From positions 1-21,413 of IMG/VR virus record IMGVR_UViG_3300017613_001770: 21,413 nucleotides of DNA; one strand, written 5' to 3'. Shown here piece by piece: positions 1 through 8,048 of the stretch (its first letter is position 1; every line of letters starts with the position of its first letter). Under the pieces are notes generated by a model. The model saw nothing but the letters and a program-made list of their open reading frames with translations, was not told the DNA's origin and searched no databases. The translations under genes were made by a program, and so were the position numbers. This stretch comes from a virus.

Positions 1-880
1 ATATTACTTTGTTCATAGCATCAATTTCACTAGTCAATTGATCAGTTTTAGGTTTGGTGTGAGTTTCCCTTGGCTGAGGTCCTACTCCCTGGAGTCTAGG
101 AGCCTTCCGCTCAGGCCTGTTAACATCTCTATAAAGCTCAAGCCTTTTGCGAGATTCCTTTTCCACATCAGGAAGTAGTTCATCATACCTCTTATCAGGA
201 TTAGCTGCGCCTAATTCTTCGAACACAGCAGCGACTACCTTCTTAAATGGTTTGAGGTCTTCATTGTCAGTATAAAACTTATCACTCATCTCTTTCAACC
301 CAACCACAGTTTCCACAGTGTTCTTTACTGTACCTGGGATTGAGCGAAGGATCTCTTCACCAAGGACCTCCCTTGACGCATTTCCTTGTGCAAAGACCTT
401 GTTTAAAAGCTTGTTAAGTGCTGCAGGATCACGAGTTATTTCATCAACATCTGCATCACCGATGAAGTCTATTTCCTCTACCGGCTTTGGAGCAGGTTCG
501 GCCGGAGGCGTTGGAGCAGGAGCAGGTTCAACTGGTTCAACCGGCTCAACTGGCTTAGGGCCTGCCATTTCCTCTATTGTCCCACGGAGTGATTCATTCT
601 CCCTTTTCAGTTTAGCAAGCTCGTCTTCAGGCTCCACTGGAGGTTCCTCTGCTGGTGGCTCTGCAGGAGGCTCCTCAACAGGAGGCTCAGCCGGTGGTTC
701 TTCAACCGGAGGCTCCTCAGCTGGAGGTTCCTCCTTAGGAGGTTCCTCGACTGGTGGTTCTTCCACAGGCGGTTCCTCTACCGGTGGTTCAGGTTCAGGT
801 TCAGGTTCTTCAACTCCGACCTTCAACATATCATCTATCTGATCCAACACTGATTTTGGTTCTTCTTCCGCATTTGCCAT
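1..880 (-). CDS. Scaffold-like acidic phage protein with Glu/Pro stalk (partial, runs off left edge)
   Basis: An open frame reads from ATG at 880 to the window edge, giving at least 293 residues without a stop. GGAGG lies 6 nt upstream and dyad copy 1 (897-921) just before it. The N-terminus (MANAEEEPKSVLDQIDDM) is followed at about residues 32-90 by a run of EEPP/AEPP units, then a short coiled-coil-like stretch (DELAKLKRENESLRGTIEEM), a second Pro/Ala/Glu linker, and a mixed helical part ending at the edge in a charged region (SEIDAMNKV). An acidic, low-complexity, helix-rich protein following the portal is what internal scaffold proteins of phage heads look like; the major capsid protein would be expected beyond the left edge. 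The assignment comes from position and composition, not from a catalytic motif. A tail or virion-internal protein is the main alternative. Confidence 0.6.
   Translation of the reverse strand, partial: MANAEEEPKSVLDQIDDMLKVGVEEPEPEPEPPVEEPPVEEPPVEEPPKEEPPAEEPPVEEPPAEPPVEEPPAEPPAEEPPVEPEDELAKLKRENESLRGTIEEMAGPKPVEPVEPVEPAPAPTPPAEPAPKPVEEIDFIGDADVDEITRDPAALNKLLNKVFAQGNASREVLGEEILRSIPGTVKNTVETVVGLKEMSDKFYTDNEDLKPFKKVVAAVFEELGAANPDKRYDELLPDVEKESRKRLELYRDVNRPERKAPRLQGVGPQPRETHTKPKTDQLTSEIDAMNKVI
620..790 (-). repeat. EEPP codon repeat in the scaffold-like gene
   Basis: About a dozen tandem units of four or five codons encode V/A-E-E-P-P or A-E-P-P. Synonymous codons vary (GAA/GAG, CCA/CCT/CCG), so the array is held at the protein level and is not a young DNA slippage product. 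It probably forms an extended, negatively charged stalk. Confidence 0.85.
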
Positions 881-896
881 AACTAACCTCCATTAA

Positions 897-921
897 AGTC
901 TGTTCAATAATTGAACAATCT
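897..921. repeat. Intercistronic dyad, copy 1
   Basis: A 25-bp element with perfect core GTTCAAT-A-ATTGAAC at 902-916 on the + strand. On the coding (minus) strand it begins AGATT, overlapping the TAG stop of the 155-aa gene by two bases, and ends AGACT. It is followed by GGAGG and the start of the scaffold-like gene at 880. Four further copies occur at 4163, 7723, 15245 and 20513. Confidence 0.9.
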
Positions 922-1387
922 ATACATTTGCTGCACGATCAACTTCTCTCCAATACCCATCTGTTCCAGCACCATCCCCTCCTATGTTAACAAGTGTGAT
1001 AACATCATCTTGTGCAGGACTATAATCCCCTAACGCAGGAGCCTCGTTTAGATGGAATGTGCCGTTTGCCTTAGTGTTACTGTCAGTAAGGTCAATGTTA
1101 GTATCTTGGAACACAAGCCTCTTTGTCTGTCCTTGTATCCCACCTAGAAAGGCAGTCAGTGCACAGGCACCGCCAGTGTTTGAGATAGCTACTGTTTCAA
1201 GCCCTTCATTACTTAGCTCAGTCCCAATAGTCAATGTCGTAGCACCTGCTATATCAAGGGATTGAGCACCAACTGCACCGGTTCCAGATAGACTTATAGT
1301 ATTCATCTCAGCCCTATCGGCTCTTATATACCCAGGTAGTTCACTGACAAGAACACTATCTTCAGGTTTAGTCGCGTCTATCGTCAT
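920..1387 (-). CDS. Small phage structural-type protein (155 aa), unknown function
   Basis: Starts at ATG 1387 with GGAGGA about 10 nt upstream, overlapping the end of the preceding gene by 20 bp. Its stop lies at the edge of dyad copy 1. The sequence has no signal peptide, membrane segment or catalytic motif. It is beta-rich, with Thr/Ser/Gly-rich strands in the first half (around LSGTGAVGAQ, ATTLTIGTELS) and a second half with VFQDTNIDLTDSNTKANGTF and a terminal GDGAGTDGYWREV. This composition and its place after the portal resemble small head-decoration or fibre proteins of environmental phages. I recognise the general style rather than a named family, so the function is left open. Confidence 0.75.
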   Translation of the reverse strand: MTIDATKPEDSVLVSELPGYIRADRAEMNTISLSGTGAVGAQSLDIAGATTLTIGTELSNEGLETVAISNTGGACALTAFLGGIQGQTKRLVFQDTNIDLTDSNTKANGTFHLNEAPALGDYSPAQDDVITLVNIGGDGAGTDGYWREVDRAANV

Positions 1388-1673
1388 TTTCTTGATCCTC
1401 CAGTATTTGTATAAGAATGTCAGGGATACTTAGAAAATAATTAACAGCTTTTCTTCTACCCTTTATATCCCCTAAGTGGATTAACGTTTCAGATGAATTA
1501 GGTATTAGCTTAAACCCTTCATCATCGATATGAGGTTCACCGACTAAGTCGTATTCAACTTGTGCACTTTTAGATAGTTTATTTATCTCATCAATCATGT
1601 CCTTCCAGATGAAAGACTTTTTGAATTCTTCTAACTGAACCTTAGTTGCACGAACTGTTATTTCATCTTGCAT
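1368..1673 (-). CDS. Small portal-adjacent phage protein (101 aa), unknown function
   Basis: Starts at ATG 1673, sharing one base with the portal stop (TAATG), so it is probably translated by coupling from the portal. The product is charged and helical. The N-terminal part (VQLEEFKKSFIWKDMIDEIN) looks like an amphipathic helix, and the C-terminal part contains HLGDIKGRRKAVNYFLSIP followed by an acidic tail (LEDQENDD). No catalytic residues, signal peptide or membrane segment are visible. Small helical proteins of this kind directly after the portal are common in uncultured-phage genomes without an assigned role; an assembly or connector-associated role is an inference from position only. Confidence 0.75.
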   Translation of the reverse strand: MQDEITVRATKVQLEEFKKSFIWKDMIDEINKLSKSAQVEYDLVGEPHIDDEGFKLIPNSSETLIHLGDIKGRRKAVNYFLSIPDILIQILEDQENDDRRD

Positions 1674-3625
1674 TACACTTCTCCCATCGGGACTAAGTTC
1701 CCAGCCTGCGCTTCCCTCTCGACTGTCTCATCAGGCATCGTCTGTCCTTGTACTCTATTCACATTCCTACGAAAGTCTTCCACATTCTTCGCACCAAGCT
1801 GTCCTGCTATGTACATGAAGATCCTTGATACATCGAATTCTTGTCTTAACACTTCATCAGTCGAGATAACCTTAAACATCTCCATCCAAGCTTCTGAGAA
1901 GTTACCTCCAGGAATAGAACCATCCCTTACGATCAAGTCGTAGTTGACTGCAAGGTCATAGGGGGACACGGAAGTCCTCTGTGCATTAGGCCCGAACATC
2001 TTTCTTAATTGATCTCTGTTTCTTCCGACTATTGATACGAAGGTGTCTTGTGACAAGTATTGTTGCGTATGAACTGCAAACATAGATCCTATATCCTGCA
2101 TGAACTGCATACCTATGATCATAGCAATTCGTTGAAGTCGAGAAATTGCAGATCCCCGTGTGCCTTGGAACTCGCCTTTCGTTAACCTCTCAGGACCGCC
2201 CGTGCGAAGTGCGCCCTGCATAGATTGATCCGCCCCACTTATCCGATCCATCCACTGGGTTATGTAGCTTGAATCACCTATGTTATTCCTCGTTATATCA
2301 TTCACTTGCAACTGCTGCACTACCTTATCAACTCCACGTCCCCAAGCAGGTCGACGAAGTCTGATCAACTTACCTGGTTCTGGATTCTTCAAGTCATTTA
2401 TATTTACAAGATAAGGATCAACTATAAGCATATCGTTAATAGCCTTCCTTACATTACTTATGTGCGAATTGAAGAGGAAGTCAAGAGTCTTCTGTAGGCC
2501 TGATAAGACTTCCATCCGCCCAATAGGTGTAATTGAGTATCCATCAAACTCAGGTGAGGCAACTGCTGTAGGATACATCCCATGGTTGTGGTCTGCCTTC
2601 TCACACTGCGTGATTACATCATCTGCGGATAGGGCAAAGAACCACTTCTCTGGATATTCACTTGTTCCTAACTCCCAGTCTTTTGGGATCAAGTTAATAT
2701 ACATCTTAATCGTATCAACTCGGTTTGTCGAAGAAGACAAGTTCTGCTTAGCATCACTTGCTCCACCGAATTTAATTTTACGTTCTGATTGATCAATTGA
2801 GAGGGAAGATTTCTTATTATGTCTTGCATGTAAGTACTTAACATTAAACATTCCAGAGTCTTCTTGAGCTTCGGCTGAAAGAAGATTCATTAGGTTATCA
2901 CGTTCTATCCATCCATTGAACTCACCACTTTGAATGTCACTGGAGGCCACAGATGGATCTGGCAACCACATATAAGGGTCTATGTTGCTTAAGCTATTCC
3001 CTTCAAACAACAAAGATTCGACAAACTGCACTTGTGATTCAGTCTGCATACCTAACTCGGACCTTGTAGTTACTTGTGATTTAATCGCCTTCTTACCATA
3101 AAACCTTTTCCATCCAGGAACTCCAATACCCACTCCATAACACAAGGCGTCACGTAAAACTGTATGGATGAACAGAGGGACTTTAGTCTTAATGCAATGA
3201 ACTTTAATCACCAACTCCATTAACATCGCGCCTATTGTATCATCATCTTCAACCCCTTCATACTGGAATATAGGGTCTTGGAAAAAGGCCATTGAGAGAT
3301 AAGTTAACAGCGCTTCAAGCATTGAGTATGAATATGGGAAGACTATCGAAACAGGCTTTGCTGTGTCCTTCTGCTCAAGCTGCTTTTCCTTATCTTTTAA
3401 AGGAATATAAACAGTCATTTTCTTATCTATCTCATTCCACCCTGAGAACCTTTTCTGGATCTCATTCCTTGATGCTCGAGCACGGCTCCAGATTTTATTA
3501 CGCAAGTTTTTGTGGAAGTCAGAGTCAGGTTTCAGATCAAGCCTATTTGGATATTTATAGTTATAATCCTTCTCTGAATAATCTACCTTCTGACTGTCCG
3601 ATTCACCTGTTACAATGTAAGGCAT
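1673..3625 (-). CDS. Portal protein
   Basis: A 650-residue protein starting at ATG 3625 with AGGAGA 6 nt upstream; the upstream gene's TAG overlaps the ribosome-binding region. The length and layout fit a large portal: basic N-terminal helices (residues 38-70), a mixed core with the helix PLFIHTVLRDALCYGVG (about 150-166), a beta-rich wing region with IDPYMWLPDP (215-224), and a C-terminal helical part carrying GALRTGGPERLTKGEF (471-486), followed by a long helix and an acidic end. The Gly/Arg-rich motif before a long helix is typical of portals of uncultured podovirus- or siphovirus-like phages. A portal forms the dodecameric ring at the capsid vertex through which TerL pumps DNA. Here TerL is encoded twelve kilobases away, which is unusual. 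Confidence 0.8.
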   Translation of the reverse strand: MPYIVTGESDSQKVDYSEKDYNYKYPNRLDLKPDSDFHKNLRNKIWSRARASRNEIQKRFSGWNEIDKKMTVYIPLKDKEKQLEQKDTAKPVSIVFPYSYSMLEALLTYLSMAFFQDPIFQYEGVEDDDTIGAMLMELVIKVHCIKTKVPLFIHTVLRDALCYGVGIGVPGWKRFYGKKAIKSQVTTRSELGMQTESQVQFVESLLFEGNSLSNIDPYMWLPDPSVASSDIQSGEFNGWIERDNLMNLLSAEAQEDSGMFNVKYLHARHNKKSSLSIDQSERKIKFGGASDAKQNLSSSTNRVDTIKMYINLIPKDWELGTSEYPEKWFFALSADDVITQCEKADHNHGMYPTAVASPEFDGYSITPIGRMEVLSGLQKTLDFLFNSHISNVRKAINDMLIVDPYLVNINDLKNPEPGKLIRLRRPAWGRGVDKVVQQLQVNDITRNNIGDSSYITQWMDRISGADQSMQGALRTGGPERLTKGEFQGTRGSAISRLQRIAMIIGMQFMQDIGSMFAVHTQQYLSQDTFVSIVGRNRDQLRKMFGPNAQRTSVSPYDLAVNYDLIVRDGSIPGGNFSEAWMEMFKVISTDEVLRQEFDVSRIFMYIAGQLGAKNVEDFRRNVNRVQGQTMPDETVEREAQAGNLVPMGEV

Positions 3626-3634
3626 TTAAATCTC

Positions 3635-4156
3635 CTATACCAAAAGTCCATAGATGTCCATAGTGACAGTACAAGCTACTGTTGTACCAGTATTTACATA
3701 GACACCAAATACAGAAGCCGCAGCTTCTTCTGAATACTTAGTTACATCAGCACCTCTTACAATCATAAAATCAGTGTTAGGAGTAGTCATAGATGAAAAA
3801 TCAATAGTCTGTCTCCATGTAGTACAAAGTGCTCCAGAACCAAAATCGTAGTCAGTCCCACCAGCCATTGAGGCTGATGGATCTCTAACAACAACAGCTG
3901 TAGGATAAAAAGTCTTACCTGCAGGAACTGTGTAAAGATTAGTCTTAGCTGCAGCTGTCTGCATATCAATACCAGTGACAGTTGCAACTTTAGTTGCAGT
4001 TATTCCTGGAGAATCGTCTAATCTAATTACATCCTCTGGATCAACTGGGGTTCCGGCCTTTATTGGAGCTGAAGTTTCAACAGCAGAATCATAGTCTACA
4101 TCATCATACTGTATGATATCCTCTGCGCTACCTATTCTTATTGTTTGAAGTACCAT
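3635..4156 (-). CDS. Phage structural-type protein (173 aa), unknown function
   Basis: Starts at ATG 4156, only 11 nt after the core of dyad copy 2 (4163-4187). The ribosome-binding site is weak (GGA about 9-11 nt upstream), unlike the GGAGG seen after the other four copies. The N-terminal third (IRIGSAEDIIQYDDVDYDSA) is acidic. The rest is beta-rich: LYTVPAGKTFYPTAVVVRDPS near the middle, and a C-terminal VYVNTGTTVACTVTMDIYG. That second half reads like a jelly-roll or Ig-like virion decoration domain. There is no signal peptide. A head- or tail-decoration role before the portal is plausible but unproven. Confidence 0.75.
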   Translation of the reverse strand: MVLQTIRIGSAEDIIQYDDVDYDSAVETSAPIKAGTPVDPEDVIRLDDSPGITATKVATVTGIDMQTAAAKTNLYTVPAGKTFYPTAVVVRDPSASMAGGTDYDFGSGALCTTWRQTIDFSSMTTPNTDFMIVRGADVTKYSEEAAASVFGVYVNTGTTVACTVTMDIYGLLV

Positions 4157-4162
4157 TGGTTT

Positions 4163-4187
4163 AGTCCGTTCAATTATTGAACAATCT
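4163..4187. repeat. Intercistronic dyad, copy 2
   Basis: Perfect core GTTCAAT-T-ATTGAAC at 4168-4182. The TAA stop of the 1041-aa gene (4174-4176) lies inside the core, so that protein's last residues KIVQ are read from the element. Flanks match the other copies (AGATT before, GGACT after, on the minus strand). This copy has the shortest gap to the next ATG and no strong Shine-Dalgarno sequence. Confidence 0.9.
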
Positions 4188-7100
4188 TGTTTGATAAATC
4201 TTCTATTGATATACCAAGTACATTAGTACCTTGGTTTGGTTCATAACATACTGGAACATATTCAGAACTTCCACCGGTGTCTGTAAAGCCGCCGGTAAAT
4301 CTTAAACATCGTATATCACAGTCTGATCCTGTTACTTCTCCAGTCCCTATTATAAGACTATACTTACCATACCCACTCATAGTAACATTATCGGCTGAAA
4401 TGACTACATCGTCCGTAAATCCCCCTGGCATAACCCAGAAGGTGTCACCATCAAGGTCATACGCTAAATCATGGAATCCCGTTGAGCCATTAGACCAGAG
4501 AGGTACATCACCGTTTGTGCCAATGGTGAATGTTCCTGGAACAGCCAGAACCGTAGTGTTTGTAATGGCTCCGGCATCTGGCAGGGTTAGGGTTACGGCT
4601 ACATCGTCGTCTGTCACCATAGTGCAACCAGACGGCAAAGTGATACTCTCATCTTTCCAAACAAGGTCTGTTGTTCTCATGCCAGCGGTTAGGGTTAGCA
4701 CATATGTTTGAGTACTATCAGTTCTGCCAGTGTAATAAGCTATACCATCTGTAACCCCACTTTCAACTGTTCCGTATGGTGTCCCATTTTCAACCGTGAA
4801 CCGTGAGCTTGTAGTTAATGTAATCGTAACCGTTTGCCCGACCGTATCATACGTTGTTGCTGGAGCTGTAGAATTTGTAAAGGTTCCAACACCTGCCTCA
4901 CTTGCAACCCTTGCCTCATCCATTTCCGCAACAGTCAGCGTCCTGTCATAACCCACAAAGTAATCCACGAGAACATCAGCCAAACCAGTTGTAATGGCCC
5001 AAGCACCAACATACAAATTTCCGGTTTTGGTGTGTCCGGTCATAGTGTTGGAAGAATCCGTAGTATAATTATCCCCTAACTGAGCGCTTGCATCATCGCT
5101 GTAAATATAGATTAAATTAGATTTGTCGCTAACATGATGCGCCCAACAGACCCAGTACCATTTGTCTGCTTCCAAGTTGTTCCCCGTTGATATTGTTTCC
5201 CAAGTGTCACTATCTACACCATAACCGATTCCCGCTGTTACCTCACCAGTTGTTTGTAGAACCCGAATAAAATAAGCCGCTTCATCATCTACTTCGTAAC
5301 CTTTCACAAGGACAGGTGAGCCAGTTGTTAAATCAGTTGGTCTTATCCAAGCACATATAGTAAATTCCCCATTTGTGCCTATACCAAAATCGTCTGTCGT
5401 ACCGTCCCTTGATAACCAATCCCCTGGGTCAGTGTCTTCTAATACTGCACTGGTCGGTCCCTGCATCCGTGTCTCTGAAGTTGTAGCGTTGTTATTAGTC
5501 CAAAAGGTATCGTTATCGCTAATTTCATCTCTAAGCCAATTTACTGTGGTATCAAATTTACATAGTATTGTCATGTTTGGAGGGTTGTCACCCTCTTCTT
5601 GGTACACAAAAGCCCCTAATTCCCATCCGCTGCCATAATCTGACTGTAATAACGTCGCAACAGCACTGGGCCAAACACTCGTAATATCAAGGCCCGTCTG
5701 GTAATCATTGCCAAGGGTCTGCCCAGCGTCAACAGTGCCACCCCCTTCAGTCCCCCAAAAATCACCACCAGCCACATCACTAAGATCCGGGTTATCAAAC
5801 ACAGCGTTTGCATGACCAGCGGTGATCCATGCAGCCTGTTGGGCCTCGGTATAAGTCGTGGCACCCCACTCAATTATATTTTGATCTCCACCTGTCGCAT
5901 TGTAATAGATGTTAGCATTAACGGTCGTATTTCCATATACTCTATCTAAAATTAAATCACCCGAATCTGTCTGATAAAAAACATTATTTCGGAAGGTAGA
6001 ATTTGAATAGTCTAAATACAAGATGCGCGACATTCCAGCCCGATTTACAAATGTGTTATTATAAATAACATTCCCTGTGCCATTATTATTTTCTCTAAAT
6101 GAAGCTGCTGTGCAATCAACAATTACATTACTGAAAATAGCTGTGTTATTAACAGCATTATTTGCTCCGGCACCACCTGTCACATAAATGCCGTAATTGC
6201 AATTTTCAATCCAATTAAGATATATATTATGGCCAGTTGACTCATCAGGAACGCCGTAAGCCCCTGTGAATAACAAATTTATACCATAGGAAGCATTGTT
6301 ATATATATAATTCTCATATATAGAAATATTTTCAGATTTTGCATTACCAAGCCCAGAACCCTCCTTAGTAGTTAATACTTGAACCAATGGATAAGTGCTA
6401 CCGCCAACACCACCCTTACCAGTGAAATCCCCATCTCGATAGAAGCTATTGTTATAAATAGATATATTATGACACGATTTCAAATCAATAGCATTCTCGC
6501 CACAGTTATACCACGTATTATCATATATAGTAAATTGGTCAACACCAGCAACTTGAGGTATCTGAATTTTACGAGCCTGAAAAGCATCTGCATTAATATC
6601 ATTAATTGTAGTGTCATGAATAGTTACGGTTCCAGAATCCTTGTAAGTAAGATATATAGCATAGACATCCTTACCGCCATCTGTAGGAATTGTTTCAGGG
6701 CCAAGGTTTTGTATTGTGCAATCTTTAATTTCGATATCACCTGAGCCATACCATATGGTAAAACCGTCGCTGCCATATCCTGTGTAATCTTCACCGCCAT
6801 CTCCATTGACATCAACACTGTCAATAGTGATATTACTCACATAAGAGAGCTTCATCATAGCGTATCTTGCTGCGTTTAACTGTTGTCCTTCAAACTGTAT
6901 ATCTTTGATCGTGAGCGTGGTTATAGCATCTCCATCCGCTCCGCTATCAACAGAAATTCCATGAACATTACCTAAGGCATCAACATCAATCTTAGGTTTT
7001 CCGTTACCTACTATTGTCTTACCATCCCCATCAAGACCTTGAATCGTAAGTGTTTTACCAGTACCCGTAATGTAGGTTGACGAGAGGTTTATCCTTTCGC

Positions 7101-7299
7101 TAAATGTATCCCCCGGCCTAAGATTAATTGTGTCACCACTGGCAAGATTAGTTTGATTTAATGACCATATTTTATTATATGCAGTAGCCCAACTGAGGCC
7201 ATCAGAATCGTCACCTCCGGCGCTGAAATAATAAGTCGTTCCCCATGCCGGAGCGCACAGGACGAAGATTAGTAGGATTGTTATAACTATGTTTTTCAT
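4174..7299 (-). CDS. Exported right-handed beta-helix protein with LamG-like domain (1041 aa)
   Basis: Starts at ATG 7299 with AAGGA 7 nt upstream; the preceding gene's stop overlaps that site. Residues 1-20 are a Sec signal peptide (Lys/Asn start, hydrophobic core, CAPAWG cleavage region). Residues about 22-565 form a parallel beta-helix, opening with YYFSAGGDDSDGLSWATAY and LASGDTINLRPGDTF, then many Asn-rich rungs such as NISIYNNSFYRDG and ENISIYENYIYNN. This is the pattern of polysaccharide lyases and of NosD/PbH1 proteins. Residues about 575-800 look like a LamG/concanavalin-type domain (FTICAWIRP, ADKWYWVCWAHH, NLYVGAW, VDYFVGYDRTLT). The last 240 residues are beta-rich with further Cys. 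A carbohydrate-binding or depolymerising surface protein or spike is likely. No lyase catalytic set could be fixed by eye. The C-terminal KIVQ is encoded by dyad copy 2. Confidence 0.8.
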   Translation of the reverse strand: MKNIVITILLIFVLCAPAWGTTYYFSAGGDDSDGLSWATAYNKIWSLNQTNLASGDTINLRPGDTFSERINLSSTYITGTGKTLTIQGLDGDGKTIVGNGKPKIDVDALGNVHGISVDSGADGDAITTLTIKDIQFEGQQLNAARYAMMKLSYVSNITIDSVDVNGDGGEDYTGYGSDGFTIWYGSGDIEIKDCTIQNLGPETIPTDGGKDVYAIYLTYKDSGTVTIHDTTINDINADAFQARKIQIPQVAGVDQFTIYDNTWYNCGENAIDLKSCHNISIYNNSFYRDGDFTGKGGVGGSTYPLVQVLTTKEGSGLGNAKSENISIYENYIYNNASYGINLLFTGAYGVPDESTGHNIYLNWIENCNYGIYVTGGAGANNAVNNTAIFSNVIVDCTAASFRENNNGTGNVIYNNTFVNRAGMSRILYLDYSNSTFRNNVFYQTDSGDLILDRVYGNTTVNANIYYNATGGDQNIIEWGATTYTEAQQAAWITAGHANAVFDNPDLSDVAGGDFWGTEGGGTVDAGQTLGNDYQTGLDITSVWPSAVATLLQSDYGSGWELGAFVYQEEGDNPPNMTILCKFDTTVNWLRDEISDNDTFWTNNNATTSETRMQGPTSAVLEDTDPGDWLSRDGTTDDFGIGTNGEFTICAWIRPTDLTTGSPVLVKGYEVDDEAAYFIRVLQTTGEVTAGIGYGVDSDTWETISTGNNLEADKWYWVCWAHHVSDKSNLIYIYSDDASAQLGDNYTTDSSNTMTGHTKTGNLYVGAWAITTGLADVLVDYFVGYDRTLTVAEMDEARVASEAGVGTFTNSTAPATTYDTVGQTVTITLTTSSRFTVENGTPYGTVESGVTDGIAYYTGRTDSTQTYVLTLTAGMRTTDLVWKDESITLPSGCTMVTDDDVAVTLTLPDAGAITNTTVLAVPGTFTIGTNGDVPLWSNGSTGFHDLAYDLDGDTFWVMPGGFTDDVVISADNVTMSGYGKYSLIIGTGEVTGSDCDIRCLRFTGGFTDTGGSSEYVPVCYEPNQGTNVLGISIEDLSNKIVQ

Positions 7300-7308
7300 A
7301 ATTATTCC

Positions 7309-7707
7309 TTATCTATCAAACTCAGCAGTTATCTGAATTTTTGCAGGAGTACCTGCAGCTTCACTTATGAATCTAAACGATCTTATCCAATCTCCATTTA
7401 CAATTCTTATGCTGTAAGTCTCATATAATATATGTCCAAGACCTACTGTCGGTAAAGATTCCTGAACAGGATCAACTCCACCTACAGTCCATCTTATATC
7501 TGCAGTCTCACAAGTTATATAAACAGCTACTGCCCTGTTTGTTCCGGTAGTAGCTATTACATTAGCAGGGAGACTCTGGGCTTCATCTGTAGAGTAAGCA
7601 TACTGAGTTGCAGTAAACACAGATCCTTGGGTTGAGACTACTTTATCAGTAGCATAAGAAACTGATGAGAATGATAAGAGAAGTAATACTATTAGAACAC
7701 GTAACAT
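7309..7707 (-). CDS. Small exported beta-rich phage protein (132 aa)
   Basis: I place the start at ATG 7707 (MLRVLIVLLLLSFSS), with GGAGG 6 nt upstream and dyad copy 3 directly before it. The frame extends further upstream, but that would read through the dyad and the end of the previous gene. Residues 1-19 are a signal peptide with a cleavage region around SVSYA-TD. The mature part, about 113 residues, is beta-rich, with TGTNRAVAVYITCETADIRWT in the middle and a C-terminal GDWIRSFRFISEA...KIQITAEFD. This resembles small decoration or receptor-binding proteins seen beside tail-fibre genes in environmental phages, but with an export signal added. Partner and role are unknown. It sits in a two-gene block with the downstream beta-helix protein. 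Confidence 0.75.
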   Translation of the reverse strand: MLRVLIVLLLLSFSSVSYATDKVVSTQGSVFTATQYAYSTDEAQSLPANVIATTGTNRAVAVYITCETADIRWTVGGVDPVQESLPTVGLGHILYETYSIRIVNGDWIRSFRFISEAAGTPAKIQITAEFDR

Positions 7708-7722
7708 CTTTTTCCTCCAATT

Positions 7723-7747
7723 AGTTCGTTCAATTTTTGAACAATCT
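7723..7747. repeat. Intercistronic dyad, copy 3
   Basis: Core at 7728-7742 reads GTTCAA-TTT-TTGAAC, so the six-base arms are intact and only the three-base centre differs from the other copies. It lies one base after the TAA stop of the 94-aa gene and just before the GGAGG of the 132-aa gene. The variable centre fits either a hairpin loop or an operator spacer. Confidence 0.9.
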
Positions 7748-7748
7748 A

Positions 7749-8033
7749 TTAACAAATCGGAGCGTAGACCTTCAGCTCCGCCCACTTGCCGTGAAGTCTT
7801 ACATCGCCAGGAAATTCTACAAATGCTTGAAGTCTCCAGGTCCCACGTAAGTCCAGTGCGTCAGTATCTGTATTATACTCCATAGATTCTGTACTACCAG
7901 CTGGAATCACAGGAGTCCAATAGCCAGTTGACCCATCTGGTTTTTCATATTTTATTTGTATCTCAGCATGCCCTGTCAAGTCAATACCAGTGCTAAGCGT
8001 TATCTTTACACTATCACCAATAAATGTTTTCAT
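7749..8033 (-). CDS. Small Ig-like phage tail/baseplate-type protein (94 aa)
   Basis: Starts at ATG 8033 with AAGGA about 8 nt upstream. It opens with MKTFIGDSVKITLSTGIDLTG and continues with IQIKYEKPDGSTGYWTP, RGTWRLQAFVEFPGD and LHGKWAELKVY. This is a run of alternating strands typical of a single immunoglobulin-like domain, and it resembles the N-terminal domain of baseplate upper-protein-like and small tail proteins of environmental phages. It has no signal peptide, unlike most of its neighbours, so it should remain cytoplasmic until assembled. It may be a partner or adaptor for the repeat protein encoded just upstream, though this is only inferred from adjacency. The stop codon is followed one base later by dyad copy 3. 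Confidence 0.75.
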   Translation of the reverse strand: MKTFIGDSVKITLSTGIDLTGHAEIQIKYEKPDGSTGYWTPVIPAGSTESMEYNTDTDALDLRGTWRLQAFVEFPGDVRLHGKWAELKVYAPIC

Positions 8034-8048
8034 TGAGGTAGTCCTTTA

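Noticed and set aside
318-842. Ser/Gly-rich open frame on the + strand
   Set aside because: It is the antisense reading of the Glu/Pro codon repeats of the scaffold-like gene; no ribosome-binding site, and all convincing genes are on the minus strand.
7309-7785. Longer 158-aa version of the small exported protein
   Set aside because: It would read through dyad copy 3 and the end of the preceding gene; ATG 7707 has GGAGG and begins a signal peptide.
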